Source of the DNA: G963691885 sp963691885 | GTDB lineage: Bacteria > Pseudomonadota > Alphaproteobacteria > UBA8366 > Aestuariispiraceae | Reading direction: 5' to 3' | Length of the DNA stretch: 64,000 nt | Assembly (NCBI GenBank): GCA_963691885.1 | Contig: OY829843.1 | Span: 4,340,001 to 4,404,000 of the forward strand | In this document: positions 26,042 to 34,558 of the stretch, in pieces | Position numbering within the stretch: position 1 is the first letter of the stretch | Layout of the letters: each line of letters begins with the position of its first letter | Notes under the pieces: generated by a model | Seen by the model: the letters and a program-made list of their open reading frames with translations, nothing else | The model's database searches: none | Told to the model about the DNA's origin: nothing | Position numbers and translations under genes: made by a program

Positions 26042-26827
26042 TCAGCTTGCCCTCATTAGGGTAGAATTCAAGTCTTCAGCGTCAGGTGTTTTCGCCATAA
26101 GGGTAAGCGGATCTTGCCCTTCCCAGGTTCCATCGGTGCCAAGAACACGAAAACGGGCGAACAATTCTTCTGTAAACCAACCCTCTGCCCTGACAGCCTC
26201 TACCGCGGCACTGTGATATCCCTTATAGGCAAAGGCCTTCATCGCCTCGGCATCATCCCAAATCGAAAATGTCACCTGATGAAGCCAGGGGATTTCGCCA
26301 AGCCCCATTTTGAAAAGCAGTCTATCCTGTTCGCGGATCGTATCTTCAATATTCGGCACATGGCGCCAGAACTTCATGACATGGCGGGGTTTGACACTGG
26401 CCCGGGTCAAAACGGCCAGATAAGGATCCTTTTCGTCCGAGCCGTCGGGTTCTGACACATTTTGACCCGGCAGCGTAAAAGGCGCTACGCCGGCCCAGGC
26501 ACCTCGCACGCGAGTCGTCCCCAGATAAACGGTCCAGTCCTCAACCGAGTGATCCCTGTAATTGTTGTAAACCGGGCTCCGGGCAATCTGATGTTCTGCT
26601 TTTTCAAGGGACGGCCAGACCGCTAGAATGCTGTATACCGAGAAATTGGGATATGGCGTGAAGCCCTCACCCGTTCCGGTTCCGAGCATTTTATGGAAAC
26701 CAATTTCAGGTGTTTTTGCCAGGGGACCGCGTGACGCCTGCATCTGGGAAAACGCCCAAGCCTGGGCTGCCAACCCCCGAAACCTGAAAAATGATAACGA
26801 AACCGCCTGCATATCCGACATAGACAT
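26042..26827 (-). CDS. crtA: Spheroidene monooxygenase CrtA
   Basis: The protein matches CrtA, which inserts the C-2 keto group into spheroidene or spirilloxanthin using oxygen: MQAVSLSFFRFRGLAAQAWA at the start, then GFTPYPNFSVYSILAVWPSL and FSIWDDAEAMKAFAYKGYHS. From ATG 26827 it is 261 residues; ATG 26821 and 26812 are equally plausible and no strong ribosome site separates them. The open frame runs to 26890. It is divergent from bchI and followed at two bases by the P450. Presence implies keto-carotenoids under oxygen. Confidence 0.88.
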   Translation of the reverse strand: MSMSDMQAVSLSFFRFRGLAAQAWAFSQMQASRGPLAKTPEIGFHKMLGTGTGEGFTPYPNFSVYSILAVWPSLEKAEHQIARSPVYNNYRDHSVEDWTVYLGTTRVRGAWAGVAPFTLPGQNVSEPDGSDEKDPYLAVLTRASVKPRHVMKFWRHVPNIEDTIREQDRLLFKMGLGEIPWLHQVTFSIWDDAEAMKAFAYKGYHSAAVEAVRAEGWFTEELFARFRVLGTDGTWEGQDPLTLMAKTPDAEDLNSTLMRAS

Positions 26828-27103
26828 CCCAAAATCAGGTGAATTGGCCCCGTAATAAAGGAGCAAGTCACCAAAGACACACGTTCGCATCCAGAATTTC
26901 TGACAATCATAACGTCAAGAATACGTGACGGTCGATACAAAACCGATTACGCTACCCACCAAGTGCCAAATCTGTTGGAATGCTTCCAGAATATGACACA
27001 ACATCAAGGGCTTGCCGGAGAAACACCCTCAAATGCCTAATGAACACTGTAATCGGGTTCCGAATCACGTCGCGCTTGCATGGCCTGAATCTGGAGACCT
27101 TGT
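26828..27103. promoter_or_regulatory. Divergent promoter region crtA / bchI
   Basis: This 276-bp region must hold promoters for both directions. The best operator-like match is TGCTTCCAGAATATGACA (26981-26998), a TGC-N12-ACA with one mismatch to the PpsR consensus; it overlaps TGT-N12-AGA at 26973-26990. Neither is convincing alone. No other gene is supported. Confidence 0.35.
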
Positions 27104-28117
27104 ATGAGCGGACCCTTTCCTTTTTCGGCGCTTGTCGGCCAGGACGAGATGAAACTGGCCCTGTTGATTTCAGCGGTTGATCCCCAGATCGGCGGCGTCC
27201 TGGTTTTTGGAGATCGGGGAACGGGAAAATCAACCGCTGTACGCGGTCTTGCCGCTTTGCTGCCCGATATGATTGCCGTACCGACCTGCCCCTATAGCTG
27301 CGCGCCAGAGGCAACCGCGAAGCTTTGCGAATTATGTCTCGATCAAAAGAATCCTGTTAAGGGCAAAAAAACGCCGATACCGGTTGTCGACATGCCGCTT
27401 GGAGCGACCGAGGATCGCGTTGTTGGCGCCCTTGATCTTGAACGCGCACTTGTCAGCGGTGAGAAAGCCTTTGAGCCCGGCCTGCTGGCACGCGCCAACC
27501 GTGGATTTCTGTATATCGACGAAGTAAATCTGCTGGAAGATCACCTGGTTGATTTGCTGCTGGACGTCGCTGCATCGGGCGAGAATGTTGTCGAACGGGA
27601 AGGATTGAGTATTCGACACCCGGCACGTTTCGTTTTGATCGGCAGCGGGAACCCGGAAGAAGGGGAACTTCGACCCCAATTACTTGACCGTTTCGGCCTT
27701 TCCGTTGAGGTGACCACACCCACCGATATTGAAACCAGGATTGATGTCGTGAAACGCCGGGACGCCTATGAACGGGACCCGGAAGCCTTTATCGCGTCCT
27801 ACAAAGCGGAAGATCAAAAGGTAAGACGGAAAATCAACAGAGGCCGAAAACTGATTGAAGACCTGGAACCTGATGACACGATCTTCAAAAAGGCTTCAGA
27901 AATCTGCATGGCATTGGGCACGGACGGATTGCGTGGCGAATTAACACTTATCCGCGCGGCCAGAGCCTTCGCCGCATTGTCGAATGCCAAGAAAATTGAT
28001 GTCAAACACCTGGCAGCGATAACACCCCTCGCGTTGCGCCACAGGCTGCGCCGGGATCCCTTGGATGAAGCCGGTTCAACCGTAAGGGTAGAGCGGGTTA
28101 TGACCGAAATATTCTGA
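27104..28117 (+). CDS. bchI: Magnesium chelatase ATPase subunit BchI
   Basis: The 337-residue AAA+ protein drives insertion of Mg2+ into protoporphyrin IX with BchD and BchH. Walker A GDRGTGKST lies near residue 38, Walker B FLYIDEVNLL near 145, and GSGNPEEGELRPQLLDRFGL supplies sensor 1 and the arginine finger. Length and motifs are normal. GGAG lies about 10 bases before ATG. bchD follows after one base. It starts the rightward bchIDO-crtIB run. Confidence 0.96.
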   Translation: MSGPFPFSALVGQDEMKLALLISAVDPQIGGVLVFGDRGTGKSTAVRGLAALLPDMIAVPTCPYSCAPEATAKLCELCLDQKNPVKGKKTPIPVVDMPLGATEDRVVGALDLERALVSGEKAFEPGLLARANRGFLYIDEVNLLEDHLVDLLLDVAASGENVVEREGLSIRHPARFVLIGSGNPEEGELRPQLLDRFGLSVEVTTPTDIETRIDVVKRRDAYERDPEAFIASYKAEDQKVRRKINRGRKLIEDLEPDDTIFKKASEICMALGTDGLRGELTLIRAARAFAALSNAKKIDVKHLAAITPLALRHRLRRDPLDEAGSTVRVERVMTEIF

Positions 28118-28118
28118 C

Positions 28119-29921
28119 ATGACTGATCCGATCGAGAATGACCTTGATCGGTGGGGCGATGCTTGTATCGCCGGCATTCTTCTTGCGATGGATCCAAAAG
28201 GACTGGGCGGTGCCTGTCTGACCAGCCTGCCGGGTCCGGGTCTGGATGCCTGGCTTGGTTTTCTTCGGACCCGGTTACCGGCAAACGCGCCCTGGCGAAA
28301 GATACCGTCGCAAATTGACGATGACCGGCTACTGGGCGGGTTGGATCTTTCAGCAACGTTGCGGCTTGGGAAGCCGGTTATTCAGCGTGGTGTCTTGGCA
28401 GAAAGCAACGGTGGCGTCGTCCTCCAGACCATGGCAGAGCGCCTGCCTGTCGAACGGGCTGCCCGCATGGTCGCAGCAATTGACCAGGAAGGTGTCACGC
28501 TGGCCCGGGACGGTTTGTCAGAATTCATCCCGACGCGGTTTATAACTCTGTTGTTAAATGAAGCACTTTCTCCTGAAGAGGCACCGCCGACCGCCCTTCT
28601 CGATCGCCTTGCGTTTAACATGGACCTTTCAACGATACGACCTGACCTCGATATCGCGGATCTGATGCCGGACCAGGCGGAGATCGAGGCCGCCCAAGGG
28701 TTTTTGGTCACGGTCGAGGTTGATGATGCAATCCTGGCATCACTATGCGCCGCAGCGGTCGCGCTGGGTATTGCGTCGTTGCGTGCACCACTCATGGCGG
28801 TCAAGGCAGCAAGATGTCTCGCTGCGCTCGACCGCAGAGTGCATGTCACACAAGAGGACGCCGCGACGGCAGCCCGGCTGATTCTGGCACCGCGGGCCAC
28901 ACGGCTACCGGACATAGAGGAACCCGACCCGGAAAACCCGCCAGAACCAGACCCACCGGAAGAAAACGCCGAACAGCCGGAAGACAAGCCCCAACCCCAG
29001 AACACTGAAGAAGAATTGACGGACCTTATGGTCGAGGCCGCAAAAGCCGCCCTGCCCCCTGGACTATTGGCGGCGCTTCTGGATGCTGCCCAAACCGGTC
29101 GCCAACCCATGGCAGGGGGGAAATCAGGCAGTTTGATCAAGAGCCGCATGCGGGGGCGCCCAATTGGAACCCGGCCCGGCGATCTCAGATCCGGCCAGCG
29201 TCTGAACGTACTGCAAACACTGCGAACGGCAGCCCCCTGGCAAAGGGTTCGCGCAAGAGAAAGGCTTTCCGCCGACAAACATCTTGATGACACCCTCGAA
29301 CGTCCGGGCCGGGTTGATATCCGAAAGGAAGACTTTCGGATTACCCAATTCAAGGAACGATCAGAAACGACGACCGTGTTTGTTGTGGACGCATCCGGGT
29401 CTTCAGCGGTGAACCGATTGGGGGAAGCCAAAGGGGCTGTGGAACTGCTGCTCGCCGATTGTTACACCAGACGGGATTCTGTTGCCCTTATCACATTCGG
29501 CGGCCAGAAGGTCGACCTTGCCCTGCCCCCGACACGATCCCTCGTCCGGGCAAAGCGACTGCTGGCAGGATTGCCAGGCGGCGGTGGGACGCCAATAGCG
29601 AGTGCATTCGACACGGCGTCGGAACTGCTGGACAGCTTGCGGCGGAAAGGTCAGACACCTGTTCTGGTGGTTTTGACCGACGGTCGCGCCAATATTGCAC
29701 GAGATGGCTCTACAATCCGGACACAGGCAGAAGAAGATGCAAAACAGGCTGCAGCGCAGATTGGCAATCACGACGTCCAGTCACTGTTCATTGACATCTC
29801 CCCCCGCGCACGCCCCTTCGCTGTGGAATTGGCCAAAACGATGCGGGCTCAATACCTGAAGCTTCCCCATGCGGATGCCCGAAAAGTGTCTCAGGCGGTC
29901 CAGTCCGCACTGGGCGTTTAA
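28119..29921 (+). CDS. bchD: Magnesium chelatase subunit BchD
   Basis: The 600-residue protein combines a degenerate AAA+ half (1-260), an acidic proline-rich linker (about 265-300, rich in E, P and D) and a C-terminal integrin I/von Willebrand A domain with the MIDAS motif DASGS at 424-428. It forms a double ring with BchI and links it to BchH. It lacks a canonical Walker A, as is normal for BchD. It starts one base after bchI. Confidence 0.95.
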   Translation: MTDPIENDLDRWGDACIAGILLAMDPKGLGGACLTSLPGPGLDAWLGFLRTRLPANAPWRKIPSQIDDDRLLGGLDLSATLRLGKPVIQRGVLAESNGGVVLQTMAERLPVERAARMVAAIDQEGVTLARDGLSEFIPTRFITLLLNEALSPEEAPPTALLDRLAFNMDLSTIRPDLDIADLMPDQAEIEAAQGFLVTVEVDDAILASLCAAAVALGIASLRAPLMAVKAARCLAALDRRVHVTQEDAATAARLILAPRATRLPDIEEPDPENPPEPDPPEENAEQPEDKPQPQNTEEELTDLMVEAAKAALPPGLLAALLDAAQTGRQPMAGGKSGSLIKSRMRGRPIGTRPGDLRSGQRLNVLQTLRTAAPWQRVRARERLSADKHLDDTLERPGRVDIRKEDFRITQFKERSETTTVFVVDASGSSAVNRLGEAKGAVELLLADCYTRRDSVALITFGGQKVDLALPPTRSLVRAKRLLAGLPGGGGTPIASAFDTASELLDSLRRKGQTPVLVVLTDGRANIARDGSTIRTQAEEDAKQAAAQIGNHDVQSLFIDISPRARPFAVELAKTMRAQYLKLPHADARKVSQAVQSALGV

Positions 29922-29935
29922 GACGCAGATTCAAA

Positions 29936-30811
29936 ATGACACCCCCTCAAGAGTCCTGGGCTATAGAGAAGCAAAACTGGCCACATAGCGAACACAGCCA
30001 ATTTGTAAATGCTGGTGCTCTGACGTTTCACGTTCAGACCATGGGGACCGGTAAAGACATGCTGCTGCTTCACGGTACTGGCGCCTCGACCCACTCCTTT
30101 CGCCATCTCGCCCCTCTGCTGGCCCAAAACTACCGGGTGATTATGCCCGACCTGCCAGGGCATGGATTTACGGACCGCCCACCCAATGCGGATCTTTCTT
30201 TGCCAGCCGTCGCTGACAGTCTGAGCGCTCTGTTACGGGAACTGGACGCGAACCCGACGGTTGCAATCGGGCATTCCGCCGGGGCCGCAATTCTGGTTCA
30301 AATGAGCTTGTCGGAGATGATTGAGGTTGAAGCGATTTTCAGCATAAACGGCGCGATCCTGCCCTTTCGAGGCGCCCCAAATTTTCTGTTTCCGGCCCTC
30401 GCCAAGCTGCTCTTTCTGAACCCGCTGACGCCCAGACTATTCGCTGCCCGGCAAACAAGACAATCCGTCAAAAAACTGCTAACCGGTACAGGTTCCAGCA
30501 TCGAGGATGACGGGATCGACCTTTATCTTCAGCTCATCCGTAACCCGTCCCATGTCGCAGGCGCGCTCGGCATGATGGCCAATTGGAAACTTGAACCCTT
30601 GGTCGATCAGATCAAAAATTTGAGGACGCCCCTTTATCTGATCGCGGCCGAACGAGACAAGGCCGTCCGACCGGAAGACGCTCAAAAACTGTGCTACTTG
30701 TGCCCCAAGGCCAAATATCTAGGCTTGGACAACCTTGGTCATCTGGCACATGAAGAAGCGCCTGAGCAACTGGCCGAGCTTTTCCTTTCAACCCTAGCGG
30801 CCAACTCTTGA
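29936..30811 (+). CDS. bchO: BchO, alpha/beta hydrolase associated with magnesium chelatase
   Basis: The 291-residue alpha/beta hydrolase has the oxyanion segment LLHGTGAST and nucleophile elbow AIGHSAGAA, with a late His in NLGHLAHEE. BchO is conserved beside bchID in purple bacteria; its exact role in magnesium chelation is not settled. It lies 14 bases after bchD and should be co-transcribed. crtI begins 71 bases later beyond a TGT-N12-ACA operator. Confidence 0.9.
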   Translation: MTPPQESWAIEKQNWPHSEHSQFVNAGALTFHVQTMGTGKDMLLLHGTGASTHSFRHLAPLLAQNYRVIMPDLPGHGFTDRPPNADLSLPAVADSLSALLRELDANPTVAIGHSAGAAILVQMSLSEMIEVEAIFSINGAILPFRGAPNFLFPALAKLLFLNPLTPRLFAARQTRQSVKKLLTGTGSSIEDDGIDLYLQLIRNPSHVAGALGMMANWKLEPLVDQIKNLRTPLYLIAAERDKAVRPEDAQKLCYLCPKAKYLGLDNLGHLAHEEAPEQLAELFLSTLAANS

Positions 30812-30873
30812 CCGTCTAATCCTTTGGAATCGCCGCCTGTTTTTTTAATGCATTTTTGGGCGACATTGTTTAA

Positions 30874-30891
30874 TGTCAAGAAATGTTGACA
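30874..30891. promoter_or_regulatory. PpsR/CrtJ-type box overlapping the crtI start codon
   Basis: TGTCAAGAAATGTTGACA is a perfect TGT-N12-ACA palindrome. It contains the only good ATG for crtI (30883-30885) and a TTGACA on each strand. No second full box is found at the usual 8-bp spacing. Repressor binding here would cover the initiation region itself. Confidence 0.7.
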
Positions 30892-32427
30892 CTCGACAAA
30901 GCACCGGGACCCATCGGATCAGACGCTGGATCAAAGGCGGATGAACGTCCGCACGCCATCGTCATTGGAAGCGGGTTTGGCGGGATGGCAGCCGCTATAA
31001 GACTTGGCGCCATGGGGTATCGCGTGACTGTCCTGGAACGCCTGGATAAACCGGGTGGTAGGGCATATGTCTTCGAAATTGACGGCTTCACCTTTGATGC
31101 CGGGCCCACCATCATTACCGCCCCGTTCCTGCTCTACGAATTGTGGGAAATGTGTGGCCGTAACCTGGACGACGACATCAAAATGGTATCGCTGGATCCG
31201 TTCTATGATGTCCGGTTCGATGATGGAACGACATTTACCTACAGCGCCGATACAGAGACACTCCGCCAGGAAATTGCACGTTTCTCACCGTCCGATCTGG
31301 ACGGTTTCGACCGGTATATGGTCGACAGCACCGAGATCTACCGCGTCGGCTTCGAAGGACTTGCAGAAGTCTCTTTCGATACTGTCGCCCCAATGCTGAA
31401 AGCCCTGCCGGACCTCACCAGATTAAAGGCTTATTTGCCGGTTTTCCATTTCGTTTCGCGCTATATCAAGGATCCAAAGCTCCGCATTGTCCTCAGCCTC
31501 AAAACGCTCCTGATTGGCGGCAATCCCTTCTCCGTAACTTCGATGTATTCTTTGATCGCACATCTGGAAAAAGCCTATGGCGTCCATTTCGCAATGGGTG
31601 GCGTTGGGCAGTTGATCAAGGGGATGGTCAATCTGGTTGAAGGCCAGGGGTCAAAGGTTCGGTGCAACGCTGATGTTGATCAAATCCTGATTGAGGGGGA
31701 CCGGGCAGCAGGGGTTCGCTTGAGCAGTGGTGAGGAAATACCCGCCGATATCGTTGTCTCAAACGCTGATCCAGCGACCACTTACGGCAAAATGATGCCG
31801 TATCGGGATCGAAAACGCTGGACAGATGGCAAGCTGGCCCGCCAACGCTATTCAATGAGTTTGTTTGTCTGGTATTTCGGGACCCGCCGTCGATATGAAG
31901 ACGTGCGGCATCACACTATGGTTCTGGGAACGCGGTACAAACACCTGTTAAAGGACATCTTTGCGAAAAAGAAACTGGCGGACGATTTCAGTCTTTATCT
32001 TCATCGACCAACTGCCTCCGACCCGTCAATGGCCCCCGATGGTTGCGACACATTCTACGTCCTCTCCCCCGTGCCACATCTAGACAGCGGCACTGACTGG
32101 GAGGCCTTTAAGGAAACTTATCGTCAGGCAATCTGCAAACGCCTTTCAGAAACACTGTTACCAGGGTTAGAGGACGAGATCGTCACCTCACATATCATTA
32201 CGCCGCAATATTTTCAGGACAGCCTGAAATCCTACAAGGGCGCGGCTTTTGGCATGGAACCCGTGCTCTGGCAGAGCGCATGGTTCCGCCCCCACAATAT
32301 CAGCGAAGAACTGGACGGGCTCTATATCGTCGGTGCTGGCACTCATCCAGGTGCCGGTATTCCAGGTGTGCTTGCATCGGCCCGATTACTCGACAAGGTG
32401 GTCCCTCATGCGAAACATGTTCTCTAG
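30883..32427 (+). CDS. crtI: Phytoene desaturase CrtI
   Basis: The 514-residue FAD enzyme desaturates phytoene to neurosporene or lycopene. It has IVIGSGFGGMAAAIRLGAMG with an FAD motif near residue 28, PGGRAYVF, and the C-terminal carotenoid desaturase signature YIVGAGTHPGAGIPGVLASA. ATG 30883 is the first usable codon; no in-frame start exists between it and the FAD motif except TTG 30886, so the start lies inside a TGT-N12-ACA operator. The 3' end overlaps crtB by 20 bases. Confidence 0.94.
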   Translation: MLTLDKAPGPIGSDAGSKADERPHAIVIGSGFGGMAAAIRLGAMGYRVTVLERLDKPGGRAYVFEIDGFTFDAGPTIITAPFLLYELWEMCGRNLDDDIKMVSLDPFYDVRFDDGTTFTYSADTETLRQEIARFSPSDLDGFDRYMVDSTEIYRVGFEGLAEVSFDTVAPMLKALPDLTRLKAYLPVFHFVSRYIKDPKLRIVLSLKTLLIGGNPFSVTSMYSLIAHLEKAYGVHFAMGGVGQLIKGMVNLVEGQGSKVRCNADVDQILIEGDRAAGVRLSSGEEIPADIVVSNADPATTYGKMMPYRDRKRWTDGKLARQRYSMSLFVWYFGTRRRYEDVRHHTMVLGTRYKHLLKDIFAKKKLADDFSLYLHRPTASDPSMAPDGCDTFYVLSPVPHLDSGTDWEAFKETYRQAICKRLSETLLPGLEDEIVTSHIITPQYFQDSLKSYKGAAFGMEPVLWQSAWFRPHNISEELDGLYIVGAGTHPGAGIPGVLASARLLDKVVPHAKHVL

Positions 32428-33487
32428 CGGCTCGTTCGCAAGCGAGGCAGACAGGACCGAATGCAGGGCCCTTATCCGACACGGGTCCCGAAGTTTCTTT
32501 GCGGCATCCCTGCTTCTACCAAGATCGGTCCGGGAACCAGCCTATGCCGTCTACGGCTTTTGTCGCCTGGCCGATGATGATGTGGATCTGGGTGATGACA
32601 AACATGCCGCCGTAAACCGGATGACGCGGCGTCTGGACGGGATATATGGGGGCACACCCGATAACGTTTCAGCGGATCTCGCCCTGGCCGATGTAGTGCG
32701 CGACCACAATATCCCACGCGCGCTTTTTGACGCGCTGATAGAGGGGCTGGCCTGGGACGCGGAAGAACGCCGATACGAAACACTGGAAGACCTTTATGCA
32801 TATTCCGCGCGTGTCGCGGGGGCCGTGGGCACGATCATGGCGCGCCTTATGAAGGTGACATCCAGTGACGCCTTGGCCCGTGCCTGTGATCTGGGGGTTG
32901 CCATGCAACTTACCAACATCGCAAGGGACGTCGGTGAAGACGCCGATGCAGGTCGCATCTACATGCCTCTGGCCTGGATGCGGGAAGAAGGTATTGACCC
33001 AGATGTCTGGCTGAAAGATCCGCAGTTCGACCCCAAAATTGCCCGTGTCGTCGAACGTCTTCTGACGGAGGCGGACAGATTGTACAAACGCGCTGAAAGC
33101 GGTATTGCGGGGCTTCCTCTCGCCTGCCGTCCCGCCATCCACGCGGCCCGCTGTATCTACGCGGCAATCGGGCGGGAAGTAACACGACTGGAATTTAATT
33201 CGGTCAATACACGGGCCGTCGTCAGCACGAGACAGAAAATCGCCCTGGCCGGCTGGGCAGCATTCGAATCCTCATTGCTGCGGGTCCGAAACAACGACAA
33301 AGCTCTGGCTGAAACCCGGTTCTTGGTTGAAGCCTGCGAGTCCAGTCCCCCCCCAGGGCCCAGCATCCCGATCGAAGGCCGAGTCGCCTGGCTTATCGAG
33401 CTGTGCGGCCGACTCGAAGAACGGGAACGTATGCGTCGCGCCGAAAGCACGGCCTTTCGGGCATCCGGAATAACTGCTCAACAGTAA
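32408..33487 (+). CDS. crtB: Phytoene synthase CrtB
   Basis: CrtB condenses two geranylgeranyl diphosphates to phytoene. Both Asp-rich motifs are present (ADDDVDLGDD and DVGEDADAGRIYMPLAWM). ATG 32408 gives 359 residues and begins MRNMFSSGSF; the frame is open upstream to 32249 but that part runs inside crtI and lacks family sequence. The overlap of 20 bases with crtI shows translational coupling. It converges with crtC, leaving 21 bases between the stops. Confidence 0.94.
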   Translation: MRNMFSSGSFASEADRTECRALIRHGSRSFFAASLLLPRSVREPAYAVYGFCRLADDDVDLGDDKHAAVNRMTRRLDGIYGGTPDNVSADLALADVVRDHNIPRALFDALIEGLAWDAEERRYETLEDLYAYSARVAGAVGTIMARLMKVTSSDALARACDLGVAMQLTNIARDVGEDADAGRIYMPLAWMREEGIDPDVWLKDPQFDPKIARVVERLLTEADRLYKRAESGIAGLPLACRPAIHAARCIYAAIGREVTRLEFNSVNTRAVVSTRQKIALAGWAAFESSLLRVRNNDKALAETRFLVEACESSPPPGPSIPIEGRVAWLIELCGRLEERERMRRAESTAFRASGITAQQ

Positions 33488-33508
33488 GTCTTTCCAGCGG
33501 TTTTCGTA

Positions 33509-34558
33509 TCAGGGCCATGATGTTCGGCGCGGCATCCTGAAAGGCAGCATCATTTGCACAATCGGACTGGTAAAACGGTTCAGATCCAGGCTCTCATGCA
33601 TCATTGTGACTTTTTCACCATAGATCTCTGCATCCACAACGGACCGCGCGTAGAACGGGGTATCCTCGAGCGTCTTTGAGACACTCAACGCACCACCTGG
33701 ATCTCTCCTCGTCCGGCGATCTACCATCCAGCCGGTACGCGGCAGCCGCGCCGCTTCGAGCGGGTCAAGCTCCTCTCCCCTCCCTGTTGGATCAATACGT
33801 ACTGCAAGCGCCGAGTCATTTCCGTCACAGGACGTTGGATCAAACATCATTACAGAACTGCCATCGCCCATATGGGCACGTGACCAGTCCCACCGGGTAA
33901 AGGCCGCCTCCAGCGGCTCTAACCCGTTATTGCTGTCAAAATAACCGGAACCCGTCCAGCTGAGGTCGGGGTTGGTGAAAGACAGTTCCACCCGCGATAC
34001 CGGTGCGATGGGCCACCAGCCATGCCGTCCCTTGTCATCCAACAGGGTTGCGTAATCCGTCACTGATTGTGGAATCAGTTTGATCATGCCCCGCATCGGT
34101 CGAACAAGGGGAACGGCAACCTCCTGAATTTCAGCAGTCAGCGCGGTGCCGTCCCAATGAAGATGGCTGGGACCAACCGTAAAACTGTCTGCAGTGTTAT
34201 GCAGGGCGCTCTTGCCGCGTTCGGTCATACACCATCGCGATCCCGGCCTGCCATAAAGCGCTACATTGATCGAACAGTGATTGTATGGGTCGCCCTGTTT
34301 CTGGCCCCGCGCCCAATAGTAATAGGGCGAAAAGACACTGCCGATAAAGGCGATGAGCGTCACCCCATGACGACCGTCATCGCTAATCGCGTCTAGATAC
34401 CACCAGATGTAGCCATCCGTCGGGACATCCGGGGTGAAGACAGGTCCTTGTCCAGGCTTTCCGCTGCCATGCGGCCCGAAAGCGCTGCCATCGGCACGCC
34501 CGGACCCGGATGAATACTGCCCCCCGCCAGATACAGACCCGGTATCCGTGTCCGGCAT
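33509..34558 (-). CDS. crtC: Carotenoid 1,2-hydratase CrtC (hydroxyneurosporene synthase)
   Basis: CrtC adds water to the end group of neurosporene or lycopene. The family core is clear: GYIWWYLDAISDDGRHG, then GSVFSPYYYWARG, and WDWSRAHMGDGSSVMMFD. ATG 34558 (349 residues) or ATG 34585 are the only conventional starts upstream of the core. Both lie inside crtD, giving a 166- or 193-base overlap in another frame. The first 45 residues are Gly/Ser-rich and look like a by-product of that overlap. It is transcribed with crtD. Confidence 0.9.
   Translation of the reverse strand: MPDTDTGSVSGGGQYSSGSGRADGSAFGPHGSGKPGQGPVFTPDVPTDGYIWWYLDAISDDGRHGVTLIAFIGSVFSPYYYWARGQKQGDPYNHCSINVALYGRPGSRWCMTERGKSALHNTADSFTVGPSHLHWDGTALTAEIQEVAVPLVRPMRGMIKLIPQSVTDYATLLDDKGRHGWWPIAPVSRVELSFTNPDLSWTGSGYFDSNNGLEPLEAAFTRWDWSRAHMGDGSSVMMFDPTSCDGNDSALAVRIDPTGRGEELDPLEAARLPRTGWMVDRRTRRDPGGALSVSKTLEDTPFYARSVVDAEIYGEKVTMMHESLDLNRFTSPIVQMMLPFRMPRRTSWP

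Noticed and set aside
26973..26998. PpsR box in the crtA-bchI gap
   Set aside because: Only single-mismatch, mutually overlapping matches (TGT-N12-AGA and TGC-N12-ACA) without a partner at 8-9 bp; too weak to claim a functional operator.
28382..29431. Long minus-strand ORF (349 codons) opposite bchD
   Set aside because: Serine/arginine-rich shadow of the GC-rich bchD frame, no family motif and no ribosome site; bchD is unmistakable.
30812..30873. Terminator between bchO and crtI
   Set aside because: There is a T7 run near 30841 but no stable stem before it, so read-through into crtI is likely.
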